Shown here one piece after another: positions 19,175 through 28,038 of a stretch of 64,000 nt of DNA (the stretch's first letter is position 1; every line of letters begins with the position of its first letter). The stretch is taken from the NCBI GenBank assembly GCA_905339235.1, contig CAJPFG010000006.1, forward strand, positions 1-64,000, in the 5' to 3' direction. The notes under the pieces are model-generated. The model searched no databases. It worked only from the letters and a program-made list of their open reading frames with translations, and had not been told where the DNA came from. Both the position numbers and the translations under genes were made by a program. This DNA comes from Phycisphaerales bacterium. GTDB lineage: Bacteria; Planctomycetota; Phycisphaerae; Phycisphaerales; UBA1924.

Positions 19175-19532
19175 TGGGATTCCTTCCTGCTAAACCGGGC
19201 CGAGTCGATGCTCAGACTATCCGCGATTTGCAACCTGCGTGCCATGGGCCCGGGCCATCGCTCGGGCATTGTTGGGTACAGGGATTCACGCGAGGGCCGC
19301 GCCCAGCGGCCCGGGATCGTGCTCCGTGCGGGGCACCTGCATCAGCATGCCGATCTGGCAGGCCGATACCGCCCATCAGCCTCCGGAGTATGGAAAGCCC
19401 GGAAAGCCCAGGATCCGGCGTGAGTCTCGCGAGGCTCCATCGCTGCCCGGGGATGGTCGCGATTGGCCAGCCCAAACCATGTCTGCCGGCTCCGTTCGGC
19501 CCGCATCAAGTCGCCGCTCTAAGGAGAAGTTC
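19175..19532. other. Divergent noncoding gap between dnaK and the metalloprotease gene
   Basis: 358 bp with no convincing gene in any frame. It must hold the promoters of dnaK and of the PEP-CTERM metalloprotease. No CIRCE element (TTAGCACTC inverted repeat) and no clear sigma32-type hexamers are found. AAGGAG at 19521-19526 is the ribosome-binding site of the downstream gene. Confidence 0.4.
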
Positions 19533-20666
19533 ATGACGTACCGCGTCACTGCTCTCGCGCTCGTGTTGTCCTGCGCCGCAACCGCTCAGGGTCAGGTAGT
19601 CTTCGACATTTCCAAGGGCCCGGGTTTGCTCGCGCTCGAATCGACCTCTCCGGCGCTCGCGGCCGCGATGTACGACAAGGCCCTGCTCGCCGGTTCGATC
19701 TGGGGAGGCAAACTCTCCGACGACATTACCGTGAAGATCACCCTCGACTACGACGCTTCGCTCTCGGGGATCGGCTCCTCTTCCGGCGGGGCGGGCGAAC
19801 ATTCGTACACGTCCGTCAAGACCGCCCTGGGGCTTGACATCACCTCACCGGAAGACGCCTCGGCCGCGGGGTCGCTGCAGGCCGGTCCGACCCTCGCCAT
19901 GCGGATCAACGACACGACGATGGCGGTGCCTCCGCCCGCGCCGGGGTTCCTGCCGTACTTTGATTCCGACGGGTCCCCCAACAACACCCACCTTTGGATG
20001 TCCAACGCCAACGCAAAGGCGCTGGGGCTGGTGTCGGCGCACAGCGGCGCGGCCGGCTCCGACGGCACGCTCACGATCGGACCATCTTCGTTCGACTTTG
20101 AGTACACCGACGGCATCGCGCCCGGCACGAAGGACTACACCGGAATGGTCCTGCACGAAATGGGACACCTTCTGGGCTTCCACAGCGGCGTGGATATCGT
20201 GTCGGGGCTGCTTCCGCCCTCGCTGGGCGGCATCGGCGGCGATCAGGACGACTACTGGCTCGTCAACACGCTCGATCTCTTCCGGTATTCGCCGGTCTCG
20301 CTCACCATGGGTCCGTTCATCCCCGACCTGTCCATCCCCACGCCCGGGGACTCGCCATTCCGGTACTTCTCCATCGACGGCGGCATGACGCCGCTTGTCC
20401 CGTTCTCCACCGGCCTTGCCCTCCTCGGCGACGGCAAGCAGGCCAGCCACTGGAAAGACGACGCCTTCGGCCCGTGGTGGGGCCTGATGGACCCGACGCT
20501 CGCCAGCGGCTTCCCGCTCACGTCGATGTTCCTTTCATCCGCCGCGGGATTGCCCTTTGACCTCATCGCCCTGGACGTGATCGGCTACGACCTGGTCCCG
20601 GCGCCGGGCTCGCTCGCATTGCTGGGCATGGGCGTGGTCTTCACGACGCGCCGGCGCCGCGCCTGA
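19533..20666 (+). CDS. Secreted zinc metalloprotease with PEP-CTERM-like tail
   Basis: A 377-residue exported protein. The ATG follows AAGGAGAAGTTC, and residues 1-20 form a signal peptide (ALALVLSCAATAQGQ). The zinc site HExxHxxGxxH-type is seen in VLHEMGHLLGFHSGVD near residue 215: two His and Glu of HEMGH plus a third His after Gly-Phe. The DUF-type family (often annotated NF038122) has this arrangement in planctomycetes. The C-terminus VPAPGSLALLGMGVVFTT then RRRRA is a sorting tail. It probably acts outside the cytoplasmic membrane; substrates are unknown. Confidence 0.82.
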   Translation: MTYRVTALALVLSCAATAQGQVVFDISKGPGLLALESTSPALAAAMYDKALLAGSIWGGKLSDDITVKITLDYDASLSGIGSSSGGAGEHSYTSVKTALGLDITSPEDASAAGSLQAGPTLAMRINDTTMAVPPPAPGFLPYFDSDGSPNNTHLWMSNANAKALGLVSAHSGAAGSDGTLTIGPSSFDFEYTDGIAPGTKDYTGMVLHEMGHLLGFHSGVDIVSGLLPPSLGGIGGDQDDYWLVNTLDLFRYSPVSLTMGPFIPDLSIPTPGDSPFRYFSIDGGMTPLVPFSTGLALLGDGKQASHWKDDAFGPWWGLMDPTLASGFPLTSMFLSSAAGLPFDLIALDVIGYDLVPAPGSLALLGMGVVFTTRRRRA

Positions 20667-20689
20667 CTACCGCGGCGACCTCGTACCGA

Positions 20690-22681
20690 TTACGCGGCGC
20701 GGCGGCGTCCCGCGTTGCCTTCGGTCGCCCACTTCCGGCACCTTGCGATCAGGTCCGTGCGGTTCACAGGCTTGGTCAGGTAGTCGGTGCATCCCGCGGC
20801 CATGCACTTGTCGCGATCACCCACCAGCGCGTGGGCGGTGAGCGCGACGATCGGGGTGCGGTCGCCCCGCGTCCGCAGCGCCGTCGCCGCGGCGTAGCCG
20901 TCCATCTCGGGCATCTGCATGTCCATCAGGATGAGGTCGAAAGGGCGTCCGCCGGCCTTAGCCGCCGCGGCCGCGTCGCACGCCAGCCGGCCGTTCTCCG
21001 CGATCTCAACCGTCGCGCCGGACTTGCGGAGATGATGCGCGATGAGCCGCTGATTATCCACGCCGTCTTCCGCGAGAAGGACCCGCACGCCCTCGAGCGT
21101 CGGCGACGGCGCGGCAGGAGCGCAGGCGGCCTCCTGCTCGACGACCTGTCCCGTAATCAACTCGCACGCGCCGAGCGGCCCGGTCTGGACTTCGAGCGTG
21201 AACTCGCTGCCTTGGCCGGGCGTGCTTCGGACCGACAGCGAGCCGCCGAGCAACTCCGCGAAGCGCTTGCCGATGGCCAACCCCAGGCCGGTGCCCCCGA
21301 AGCGGCGCGACATCGAACTATCCGACTGGCTGAACGGTCGGAAGAGCATACCCAGGCTCTCCGGGGCGATTCCGATCCCCGTGTCTTCGACGCCGACAAT
21401 CATTCGCTCCGACGCGGCGTCCACCCGCGCATGGATCGCGACCCGCCCCTGCTGCGTGAACTTCACCGCGTTTCCCACGAGATTGATGAGAATCTGCCGC
21501 AAACGCCCGGGGTCCGAGCGGATCGTCCGGGGCATGGCGCTCCCATAGACCACGTCCAGTTCAAGCCCCTTCTCCGACGCCCGCACCCGCATCAGCGAGA
21601 TCACATCCTCGATGATCGAAACCGGCGAGCACGGCACCGGTTCCACCGTCATGCGGCCGGCCTCGATCTTCGAGAGGTCAAGAATGTCGTTGATGACCGA
21701 GAGCAGGTGCTGGCCGGAGCGGTTGATCGTCTCCACGTTTTCGCGCCGGGCGTCCGGGGGCTGCTCGGGGTCGTTGAGCAGTTCCGCGAACCCCAGAATG
21801 GCCGTCATGGGTGTGCGGATTTCGTGGGACATGTTCGCCAGAAAATCGCTCTTGGCGCGGTTGGCCGCCTGCGCCGCGAGCATCGCCTCTTCGAGATCGT
21901 GCGTGCGAACCCGGACCTGTTCCTGAAGGGTTTCGCTGAACCGACGCGCGGCCTCGTCACGATCGCGGACCGCCACCCGCATGCTCTCGAACGCGCCCGT
22001 GAGCCTCCCGATCTCGTCGTGCCGTGCGTCGTCCAGCGGGAACTCGAGTTCGCCGCGCGCCATGCGCTGCGAGGCGTCCACCAACCGGTCCAGCCGTCGC
22101 GTCCAGGCTCCCGCCAGCAGCCACAAGACCGTACCGATCACCAGGCCCGCCGCGGCCACGATCCGCGCGAACGCGCGCTGGAGCGCCTCCAGCCTCTCGC
22201 GCACCGCCGAGGTCTGCATCCCGACCTCCACTGTTGCGATGCGCTTCTTCTCGGTGCTGGGCTGGGATCGCCCGGGGGCCTCGTCGAAGATGTCCAGGTC
22301 GTTCGCGTCGTGCGTGGTCACCCGGACCTCGGCGCTTCCCACGATCTGATCCGCCGCCCCGGCGTCCGGTGACGCGAGGTCGTCGAGCCGCACGATATCG
22401 CCACCCCCGTGACCGATGAATCGAACATGCGTCAGCCCGTTGGCCTTGAGCGAAAACCCGGCCAGGCGCCGCAGTTCCTCGCGGTCTCCCACGGCCAGGG
22501 GGACCTCCGCCGCGGCGGCAAGACCGCCCGCCACCGAGTCGGCCGAACGCTGGTTCTCACGGATAATCGCGTCCCGCATGGACCGGTACGCCACGAGGAC
22601 CGCGCCCGTCATCGCGATGAGCACGACGCACATCACGACGATCGTGACCTTCGGTCGGAGATTCAGTTTCGTGAGGGGCAT
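20690..22681 (-). CDS. Hybrid sensor histidine kinase with receiver domain
   Basis: A 663-residue membrane sensor. It has a first membrane helix at about 13-31, a periplasmic sensor of about 130 residues, a second helix at about 172-190, a HAMP region to about 245, HisKA with the phosphoacceptor His in SHEIRTPM (near 286), HATPase_c with the N, G1 and G2 boxes (LINLVGNAVKF, VEDTGIGI, GGTGLGLAIGKRF), and a C-terminal receiver (VRVLLAEDGVDNQ, phosphoacceptor Asp in LILMDMQMPEMDGY, Lys in LTKPV). No output regulator gene is adjacent. It is the last gene of a three-gene unit with a TonB receptor and a binding protein, suggesting that it senses what they take up. Confidence 0.93.
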   Translation of the reverse strand: MPLTKLNLRPKVTIVVMCVVLIAMTGAVLVAYRSMRDAIIRENQRSADSVAGGLAAAAEVPLAVGDREELRRLAGFSLKANGLTHVRFIGHGGGDIVRLDDLASPDAGAADQIVGSAEVRVTTHDANDLDIFDEAPGRSQPSTEKKRIATVEVGMQTSAVRERLEALQRAFARIVAAAGLVIGTVLWLLAGAWTRRLDRLVDASQRMARGELEFPLDDARHDEIGRLTGAFESMRVAVRDRDEAARRFSETLQEQVRVRTHDLEEAMLAAQAANRAKSDFLANMSHEIRTPMTAILGFAELLNDPEQPPDARRENVETINRSGQHLLSVINDILDLSKIEAGRMTVEPVPCSPVSIIEDVISLMRVRASEKGLELDVVYGSAMPRTIRSDPGRLRQILINLVGNAVKFTQQGRVAIHARVDAASERMIVGVEDTGIGIAPESLGMLFRPFSQSDSSMSRRFGGTGLGLAIGKRFAELLGGSLSVRSTPGQGSEFTLEVQTGPLGACELITGQVVEQEAACAPAAPSPTLEGVRVLLAEDGVDNQRLIAHHLRKSGATVEIAENGRLACDAAAAAKAGGRPFDLILMDMQMPEMDGYAAATALRTRGDRTPIVALTAHALVGDRDKCMAAGCTDYLTKPVNRTDLIARCRKWATEGNAGRRRAA

Positions 22682-22690
22682 GGTCCTTGC

Positions 22691-23632
22691 TCAATCTCCC
22701 TTGAAGACGTGCGTGGCTTTCTCGACAACTCCGCCCGGCACCGACAACTGCAAGCGCTCCGCGACGACCAGGTTCACGCCGACCTCGAACGCCGGGTCCA
22801 CGATCTCGGCGGCGGGACCTTTGCGGCCCGCCAGGTCGATCATCAGCGCGCCGGCCTGCGCGCCCTGCGCCTCCGGCGCGATTCCCACGCCCACCAGCGC
22901 GCCCGCTCGCACAACCGGCGTCGAGAACCCGAAGACCGGCACACCCTCCTCGAGGGTCGCTCGCAGCACCGCTTTGAGGGTGCTCGCGTCGTACAAGCCC
23001 CCATCGGGCATTGTCCAGAGCACGTCCACGCGGCGTTTCAGGAGCAGGCTCAGCGCGTCGCCCAGTTTTTCCTTGCTCTCCACCCGTTGCGCGTCCACCG
23101 AAAGCCCGACCTTCAGGGCCTCATCCCGCATGGCCGCGAGCCAGCGCTCGCCCCGTGCCGACCCTTCCTTGTAGAGAATGCCCACGCGTCCGGCCTTCGG
23201 GAGCGCCTCCCGGATCAATGACATCTGCGCCGCCGCGGGCACCTCCGAGAGCACCCCGGAGATGTTCGGCTGTGCCGTCAATCCCGCGCCCTCCGCGTCG
23301 GCGACCATGCAGAAGACCACGCTTGTCCCCTCGCTCGCCCTCGACTTGGCCCATGTCGCGGCCTCGGTACCGACGGCGACGACCCGATCCGCGGCCTCGC
23401 CGCCTCCCACCCGACCCTTGTCGTCGATTACCACCGTCCGCACCGTCCAGCCGGATTCCTTCAGCCGTGCGGCGACCGCCTTCTCGCACTTGCGGAAGGG
23501 CTCGGCCTCGCGGCTGAGCACGACGAGGGCCTCCTTGGGCGCTTCGGCCTCGCTACCCCACGCGCCGAGGTACATCACGCCGGCCAGGGCCGCGCCGAGG
23601 ATGATTCCGAGGTTGAAACGCACCGGTTTCAC
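22691..23632 (-). CDS. ABC-type substrate-binding protein (ABC_sub_bind family)
   Basis: A 313-residue periplasmic binding protein of the ABC_sub_bind type (the group of tryptophan/tyrosine and related binding proteins). An N-terminal membrane or signal segment (LGIILGAALAGVMYLGAWG) is followed by two alpha/beta lobes with ALVVLSREAEPFRKC, DRVVAVGTEAATWA, NISGVLSEVPAAAQMSLIREALP, RVGILYKEGSA and VPVFGFSTPVVRAGALVGVGI. No permease or ATPase gene is near. It lies 19 nt after the TonB receptor and 9 nt before the histidine kinase, so it may act as a ligand sensor for the kinase rather than for transport. Confidence 0.85.
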   Translation of the reverse strand: MKPVRFNLGIILGAALAGVMYLGAWGSEAEAPKEALVVLSREAEPFRKCEKAVAARLKESGWTVRTVVIDDKGRVGGGEAADRVVAVGTEAATWAKSRASEGTSVVFCMVADAEGAGLTAQPNISGVLSEVPAAAQMSLIREALPKAGRVGILYKEGSARGERWLAAMRDEALKVGLSVDAQRVESKEKLGDALSLLLKRRVDVLWTMPDGGLYDASTLKAVLRATLEEGVPVFGFSTPVVRAGALVGVGIAPEAQGAQAGALMIDLAGRKGPAAEIVDPAFEVGVNLVVAERLQLSVPGGVVEKATHVFKGD

Positions 23633-23651
23633 GCGTCGCTTTCAGACCCTC

Positions 23652-25688
23652 CTAGAACTTCACCTGTAATCGCGCAAAGAACGTTCGGCCGGGCAGTTCC
23701 TGCGAAACCGTGCTGCCATAGCCGGTAATGGGACCGTCGGTTGAGTCGAATACGTCCTCGACACCGACCTGAATCTCGCCCTTGCCCTTGAATACCTCGG
23801 CCGTGACCGCCAGATCCAGGGCGTGAGTGCCCTCGGTCGCCGTCGTGCTCAAGGGGCTGGTCTCGAACGAAGACGTGTACCGATAGTCCGCGTTGGCCGT
23901 GAACCCCGTCGCGAAGTGCCACCGGGCTCCCAGACCGATCGAGTGCTCCGCGGGGTAGATGGCCCGGACATCCTGCCCGGACTGGTCGGTATCCAGCGCG
24001 TTGTAGGCGTACCACGCGTAGAGGCGCGCCTTGTCCACGGTGTACGAGATTTCAGCCTCCACGCCGTACCCGTTCGCGCCGTCGATGTTCTCGAGCGTTC
24101 CCACGAACGGCTCCGCCACGATCGTCGTGACTCCGATCAGGCTTTCGTATCGCTGGAAGTAGGAGTTCACCCGCACTTCCACGTCGTCCGTCACGCGCCC
24201 GGTGTACCCGGCTTCCAGCGCGTACACCTCCTCGTGGTCAAGGTCGTCCGGCGGCAGCAGCGTGACCGCGAACAGCCCCGGGGGCATGGGCGGTGAAGGC
24301 AGCGGCCCGCGCGTGGAGTTCAGCCCGCGCAGCGCGATGAGCGGCGCCCGAAACGCCTTCGCCGCCGCGAGCCGCACCACGTGCTTCTGTCCCTTGTCCA
24401 ATGCGTACAACGCGGCCAGGCGCGCCGACCAGTCCGCCGACGTTTCCGTGTAGAAGTCGCCGCGGAACTGCGCCTCCAGCGCCAGCCTCTCGGTCGCCTG
24501 CCAGCGATCGGTCACGAACGCTCCGAACCAGACTTCGTCGGTGTCCCCGTCGGGGAAGATGATGTCCTGAGCGGAGAGAACGGTTTGATCGAGCCGGATG
24601 AACCGCACGTTGCCGCCGATCATCATCCGGTTGGCCTTCGACGTGTCGAAAGCGTACTGCGCCTCCAGGTCGTTCTCGAAACTGTCCACACGCCACATCG
24701 TCGGCCGGTTTTCGCTCGCGACGTTCCCGAACCACTGGAGGTACCCGCTCGACCCGCTCTCGAACTCGTGCTCGACCCTGGCGAACAGCCGGGTCTGGTC
24801 GATGCGCTCGTCCACCATCGGCCAGTAGCCGGCGAACTCGAAGTCACCCCGATCGGTGTGTGCGCCGGCGATGCCGAATCGCGCCCGCGTGCGGTCGTCA
24901 AAGTTGTACACGCCCTCGGTGTCGTACCGGATCGTCCGCGCGAAGTCTCGCGAGAAGAACGTGTCGTTGGCGACGGTGTCTTCGGAAGTCTCGTGCTCGT
25001 CGTAGCCCGCCGAAACCCGGAACGCCCACTTCTCGCCCTTGGCCCCCCACCGCAACTGCGAGTTGGAATCGCCGTACTCATTCAGGCGCGTGGTCGCGAG
25101 ATAGCCGGTTGAGTCCTCCGGCTTCTTCGTGATGATGTTGATGGCGCCGTTGAACGCGTTGGCGCCCCACACCGCCCCGCCCGGGCCCCGCACCACCTCG
25201 ATCCGCTCGATGTCCTCGGCCAACACCGGAAGCACGCCGAAGTCGGGCCCGCCCACCACCGGGCTGCCGGCGTTGCGCCCATTAATCAGCACCAGCGTGC
25301 GATCGGCGAACTCGTGGTGAAGGCCCCTGACGCCCACGGCCCATCGGTTGCGGTCCACTCGCAGCACGTTCACGCCCGGAACCTGCGTCAGAATCTGCGC
25401 GATGTCCGTCACGCCCCGATAGTGGATGTCCTTCCACGTCACCAGGCTCACGGGGACCGCCAGTTCGCTGAGTTTCTGGGCCCGCCGCGACGCCGATACC
25501 ACCACCGGAACGTCCTCGAACAGCAACAGATCGTCGTTCGAGTCGATCGACTTCGGCGGCGGTTTGCTGTCCGGCGCGGCCTCGGGCGGCGCGGTGTCCT
25601 GCGCGCCCGCGGTCGTCGCGAGCGCGCCGAGGACCAGAATCAGGGGCTGTAATCGCCCCACGCGTTTCGTGTCTGGTATTCGTCGCAT
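23652..25688 (-). CDS. TonB-dependent outer-membrane receptor
   Basis: A 678-residue receptor. It has a signal peptide (LILVLGALATTAGAQ), a TonB-box-like stretch EDVPVVVSASRR near residue 55, and a plug domain (about 75-190) with VPGVNVLRVDRNRWAVGVRG, RTLVLINGRNAG and IERIEVVRGPGGAVWGANAFNGAINIITK, the most conserved plug signature. A beta-barrel then runs to the C-terminus, ending in Phe (FARLQVKF) as required for outer-membrane insertion. The ligand is unknown. It is the first gene of the operon with the binding protein and kinase. Confidence 0.95.
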   Translation of the reverse strand: MRRIPDTKRVGRLQPLILVLGALATTAGAQDTAPPEAAPDSKPPPKSIDSNDDLLLFEDVPVVVSASRRAQKLSELAVPVSLVTWKDIHYRGVTDIAQILTQVPGVNVLRVDRNRWAVGVRGLHHEFADRTLVLINGRNAGSPVVGGPDFGVLPVLAEDIERIEVVRGPGGAVWGANAFNGAINIITKKPEDSTGYLATTRLNEYGDSNSQLRWGAKGEKWAFRVSAGYDEHETSEDTVANDTFFSRDFARTIRYDTEGVYNFDDRTRARFGIAGAHTDRGDFEFAGYWPMVDERIDQTRLFARVEHEFESGSSGYLQWFGNVASENRPTMWRVDSFENDLEAQYAFDTSKANRMMIGGNVRFIRLDQTVLSAQDIIFPDGDTDEVWFGAFVTDRWQATERLALEAQFRGDFYTETSADWSARLAALYALDKGQKHVVRLAAAKAFRAPLIALRGLNSTRGPLPSPPMPPGLFAVTLLPPDDLDHEEVYALEAGYTGRVTDDVEVRVNSYFQRYESLIGVTTIVAEPFVGTLENIDGANGYGVEAEISYTVDKARLYAWYAYNALDTDQSGQDVRAIYPAEHSIGLGARWHFATGFTANADYRYTSSFETSPLSTTATEGTHALDLAVTAEVFKGKGEIQVGVEDVFDSTDGPITGYGSTVSQELPGRTFFARLQVKF

Positions 25689-25852
25689 GGCGGCGAGTCT
25701 CCGGCAGAGTCCCGAGAACGGGCCCCGGGCAATAACCTCATCGACCCACCGGATTGACCGGTAAAGCCGCTTCGGAAACCCGGCTCCGGAACTCCTGTTT
25801 CCCGTTACCAGCGTCCGGATAAGCAGCGATCAGGCGACGCCGATTCAGGGTC

Positions 25853-25881
25853 ATTTCGAAGGTTTCAATCGAAACTGAAAT
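25853..25881. promoter_or_regulatory. Inverted repeat in the TonB operon / mqnE gap
   Basis: GTTTC-AATC-GAAAC (25862-25875), extended outward by ATTTC and GAAAT. It lies in the 220-bp gap between the divergent TonB-operon and mqnE starts, about 30 nt before mqnE, and could be an operator for either. The rest of the gap (25689-25908) holds no gene. Confidence 0.4.
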
Positions 25882-25908
25882 CCCGGGGCCGACCGCCTAA
25901 ACTGGGCC

Positions 25909-27276
25909 GTGACCACGCTCGCGCAAACCCGTTCCCCAGCGCACCGAGATCGCCGGCTGGATGGCATCCGGACCAAGGTTCTCGCCGGCGATCGGCTCAC
26001 ACTCGACGACGGCGAGACGCTCTACTCCACGCCGGATCTCTGGACCGTGCTGGGTCTGGCAGACACGGTGCGCCGCCGCCTGCACGGCGAGGCCGCGTAC
26101 TTCAACGTCAACCGCCACCTCAACTATTCCAACATCTGCGCCCTCTCGTGCAAGTTCTGCGAGTTCTACCGCAAGAAGGACGACGTCGGCGCGTACACGC
26201 GTGACATGGAGTATGTGAAGGACGAGGTCCGCAAGGCCGTGGAAGCGGGCGCCACCGAGATCCACTCCGTCGGCGGCCTGCACCCCTACCTCCCGTTCAG
26301 TTACTACACCGACCTGGTCGCGACGATCCGCGCGGAAGCGCGGCGTCTGGGGAGCGATCTGCACGTCAAGGCATTCACGGCCGTGGAGATCGTGCACCTC
26401 GCCAAGATCGCCAAGGTGTACAAGGGCGCCAACGACTTCAGCGACGCGGGACGCCAGGCGCGGCTCGACGGCATCCGGTGGGTGCTCACGGAACTGAAGA
26501 GCGCCGGCCTGGGCTCGCTCCCGGGCGGCGGGGCCGAGGTCTTCGACGACCGCGTCCATGACGAGGCGTATCGCGGCAAGATCCGGTCGGATGTCTGGCT
26601 CGACGTGCACCGCATCGCCCACGAACTCGGGATCAACACCAACGCCACAATCCTGTACGGCCACATCGAGCAACGCCGCGAGCGGCTCATCCATATGGAC
26701 ATGCTGCGGCGGGCGCAGGATGAGGCGCTGGCGAGGATGGGGTACGGGCAGGTAGCGAATGGCAAATCGCAAATGGCAAATCAGGAGGAGCGCCCGATTA
26801 CCCTGACGCGGCCCGGTATTCCGTTGCCCGAGCACGCCGCCTTTTCACCGTCTCACCGTCTCACCGACGCACGGTCCCAGCCCGCCGGATACTTCCAGAC
26901 CATCATCCCTCTGCCTTTCTTCCCGGACGGCTGCGACCTCGAGCACCTCCCCGGCCCTTCCGGCCTGGAGAACTACCGCACACTGGCGATCGCGCGCCTG
27001 ATGCTCGACAACTTCCCGCATGTGAAGGCGTTCTGGATCATGCAGACCCTTCCCATGGCCCAGATCATGCTCCAGAGCGGCGCCGACGATATCGACGGCA
27101 CCGTGGTGTGGTACGACATCACGAAAGTCGGCGGCGCGAGCACCCACCAGGAGGTCGACGTCTGGATGCTCCAGAAAGCGATTCGTGAGGCGGGCTTTGA
27201 GCCTGTGGAGAGAGATACGGTGTATCGACGGGTACGGCGGGATTCGACCGACGGGACCAAGTGGTCGATTCGGTGA
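25909..27276 (+). CDS. mqnE: Aminofutalosine synthase MqnE with a repeat-derived insert
   Basis: A radical SAM enzyme that joins carboxyvinyloxybenzoate to adenosine of SAM, giving 6-amino-6-deoxyfutalosine in the futalosine route to menaquinone. The cluster motif CALSCKFC (Cys77, 81, 84) is followed by EFYRKKDD; other blocks are ATEIHSVGGLHPYLPFSYY, ILYGHIEQRRERLIHMDMLR, GYFQTIIPLPFFP, and KAFWIMQTLPMAQIMLQSGADD followed by DGTVVWYDIT. At 455 residues it is longer than the usual 370-390. The excess is one block, about residues 273-326, between RRAQDE and GYFQTI, which includes DNA repeats at 26755-26868. The start is GTG. It is the only menaquinone gene here. MqnC is the main alternative. 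Confidence 0.9.
   Translation: MTTLAQTRSPAHRDRRLDGIRTKVLAGDRLTLDDGETLYSTPDLWTVLGLADTVRRRLHGEAAYFNVNRHLNYSNICALSCKFCEFYRKKDDVGAYTRDMEYVKDEVRKAVEAGATEIHSVGGLHPYLPFSYYTDLVATIRAEARRLGSDLHVKAFTAVEIVHLAKIAKVYKGANDFSDAGRQARLDGIRWVLTELKSAGLGSLPGGGAEVFDDRVHDEAYRGKIRSDVWLDVHRIAHELGINTNATILYGHIEQRRERLIHMDMLRRAQDEALARMGYGQVANGKSQMANQEERPITLTRPGIPLPEHAAFSPSHRLTDARSQPAGYFQTIIPLPFFPDGCDLEHLPGPSGLENYRTLAIARLMLDNFPHVKAFWIMQTLPMAQIMLQSGADDIDGTVVWYDITKVGGASTHQEVDVWMLQKAIREAGFEPVERDTVYRRVRRDSTDGTKWSIR
26755..26868. repeat. Short-period repeats inside mqnE
   Basis: Four perfect tandem heptamers of consensus GCRAATS occupy 26755-26782. Further on, an 8-mer TCACCGTC is repeated two and a half times (26845-26868). 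Both are in frame and translated as part of the insert (VANGKSQMANQ and FSPSHRLTD). The heptamer family recurs between genes at 32080-32107 and 56077-56104. Confidence 0.75.
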
Positions 27277-27321
27277 TCGAGCGCTTGGAGTCGTCGGTGT
27301 CCATCGGTTTTCAGGCGGCAC

Positions 27322-27957
27322 ATGCGCAGCGCCCGACCAATCCTCGGTTCCGCCCCGCTGCTCTGGCTTGCGTTCACCGCGTGCTCCTTCGGGCTGTCAT
27401 CTTTTCTGGCCACCGTCTTTCACCCCGCCGCGGCCACCGCCGCCATCGCCATCCTCTTTTGCGGCAACTGCGGTGGCTGGATGGCCTTCGGCGGCGGGGC
27501 CGCGGATCGGGACAGCGCCTGGATGACCATGCTCACCTGGGGCATCCTCTTCCAGATGGTCGCGCCGATCCTCGGCCTGTCGTTCGCAAACTCGTACAGG
27601 TGGAACTGGTTCGCGCTCGCGTGGGGCGTCTTTCTGCCGTCCGCGATCTCTTCCGGGGTCCTGCTCTTTGCGACGAGGTCACGAATCGCCGCCGCGGGGC
27701 CCATCCTCGCCGCGGCGGTTGTCGCCGGCCTCAACGAGTTACCTCTCTCCCCGCTGGTATGGGGCCTTCCCACCTGGATCGGCACCACGTCCGCATGCCT
27801 GGGCTGGTGGGCTTCGAGGGAACGCCTGCGGACGGATCTCGCCGCCCGTGGCCTGCGCTGCGGTCGCTGCGGCTACGACCTTGCCGGGCTTGAAGGGCCG
27901 ACCTGCCCCGAGTGCGGAGAGCCGCTCCGCTTCCAGCCTCCGGCGTTTGGCCGCTGA
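27322..27957 (+). CDS. Membrane protein with C-terminal zinc ribbon
   Basis: A 211-residue protein with about five hydrophobic segments (for example LLWLAFTACSFGLSSFLATVF, MLTWGILFQMVAPILGLSF, WFALAWGVFLPSAISSGVLLF, AAAVVAGLNELPLSPLVWGLP). It ends in a zinc ribbon CGRCGYDLAGLEGPTCPECG. No catalytic motif is seen. The ribbon is the same kind as in the genes at 419, 922 and 36079. Function unknown. It lies 45 nt after mqnE on the same strand and 81 nt before the MFS gene. Confidence 0.75.
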   Translation: MRSARPILGSAPLLWLAFTACSFGLSSFLATVFHPAAATAAIAILFCGNCGGWMAFGGGAADRDSAWMTMLTWGILFQMVAPILGLSFANSYRWNWFALAWGVFLPSAISSGVLLFATRSRIAAAGPILAAAVVAGLNELPLSPLVWGLPTWIGTTSACLGWWASRERLRTDLAARGLRCGRCGYDLAGLEGPTCPECGEPLRFQPPAFGR

Positions 27958-28038
27958 TGCGGGTAGTTTCGGCCGCGCGGCGGAAGAAACGCCCGCGCGC
28001 ATCATCACGATTCAGCCCTCTATCCTCCACGCGCTCAC

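Noticed and set aside
19175-19532. CIRCE operator or small gene upstream of dnaK
   Set aside because: No TTAGCACTC inverted repeat and no convincing short gene in any frame.
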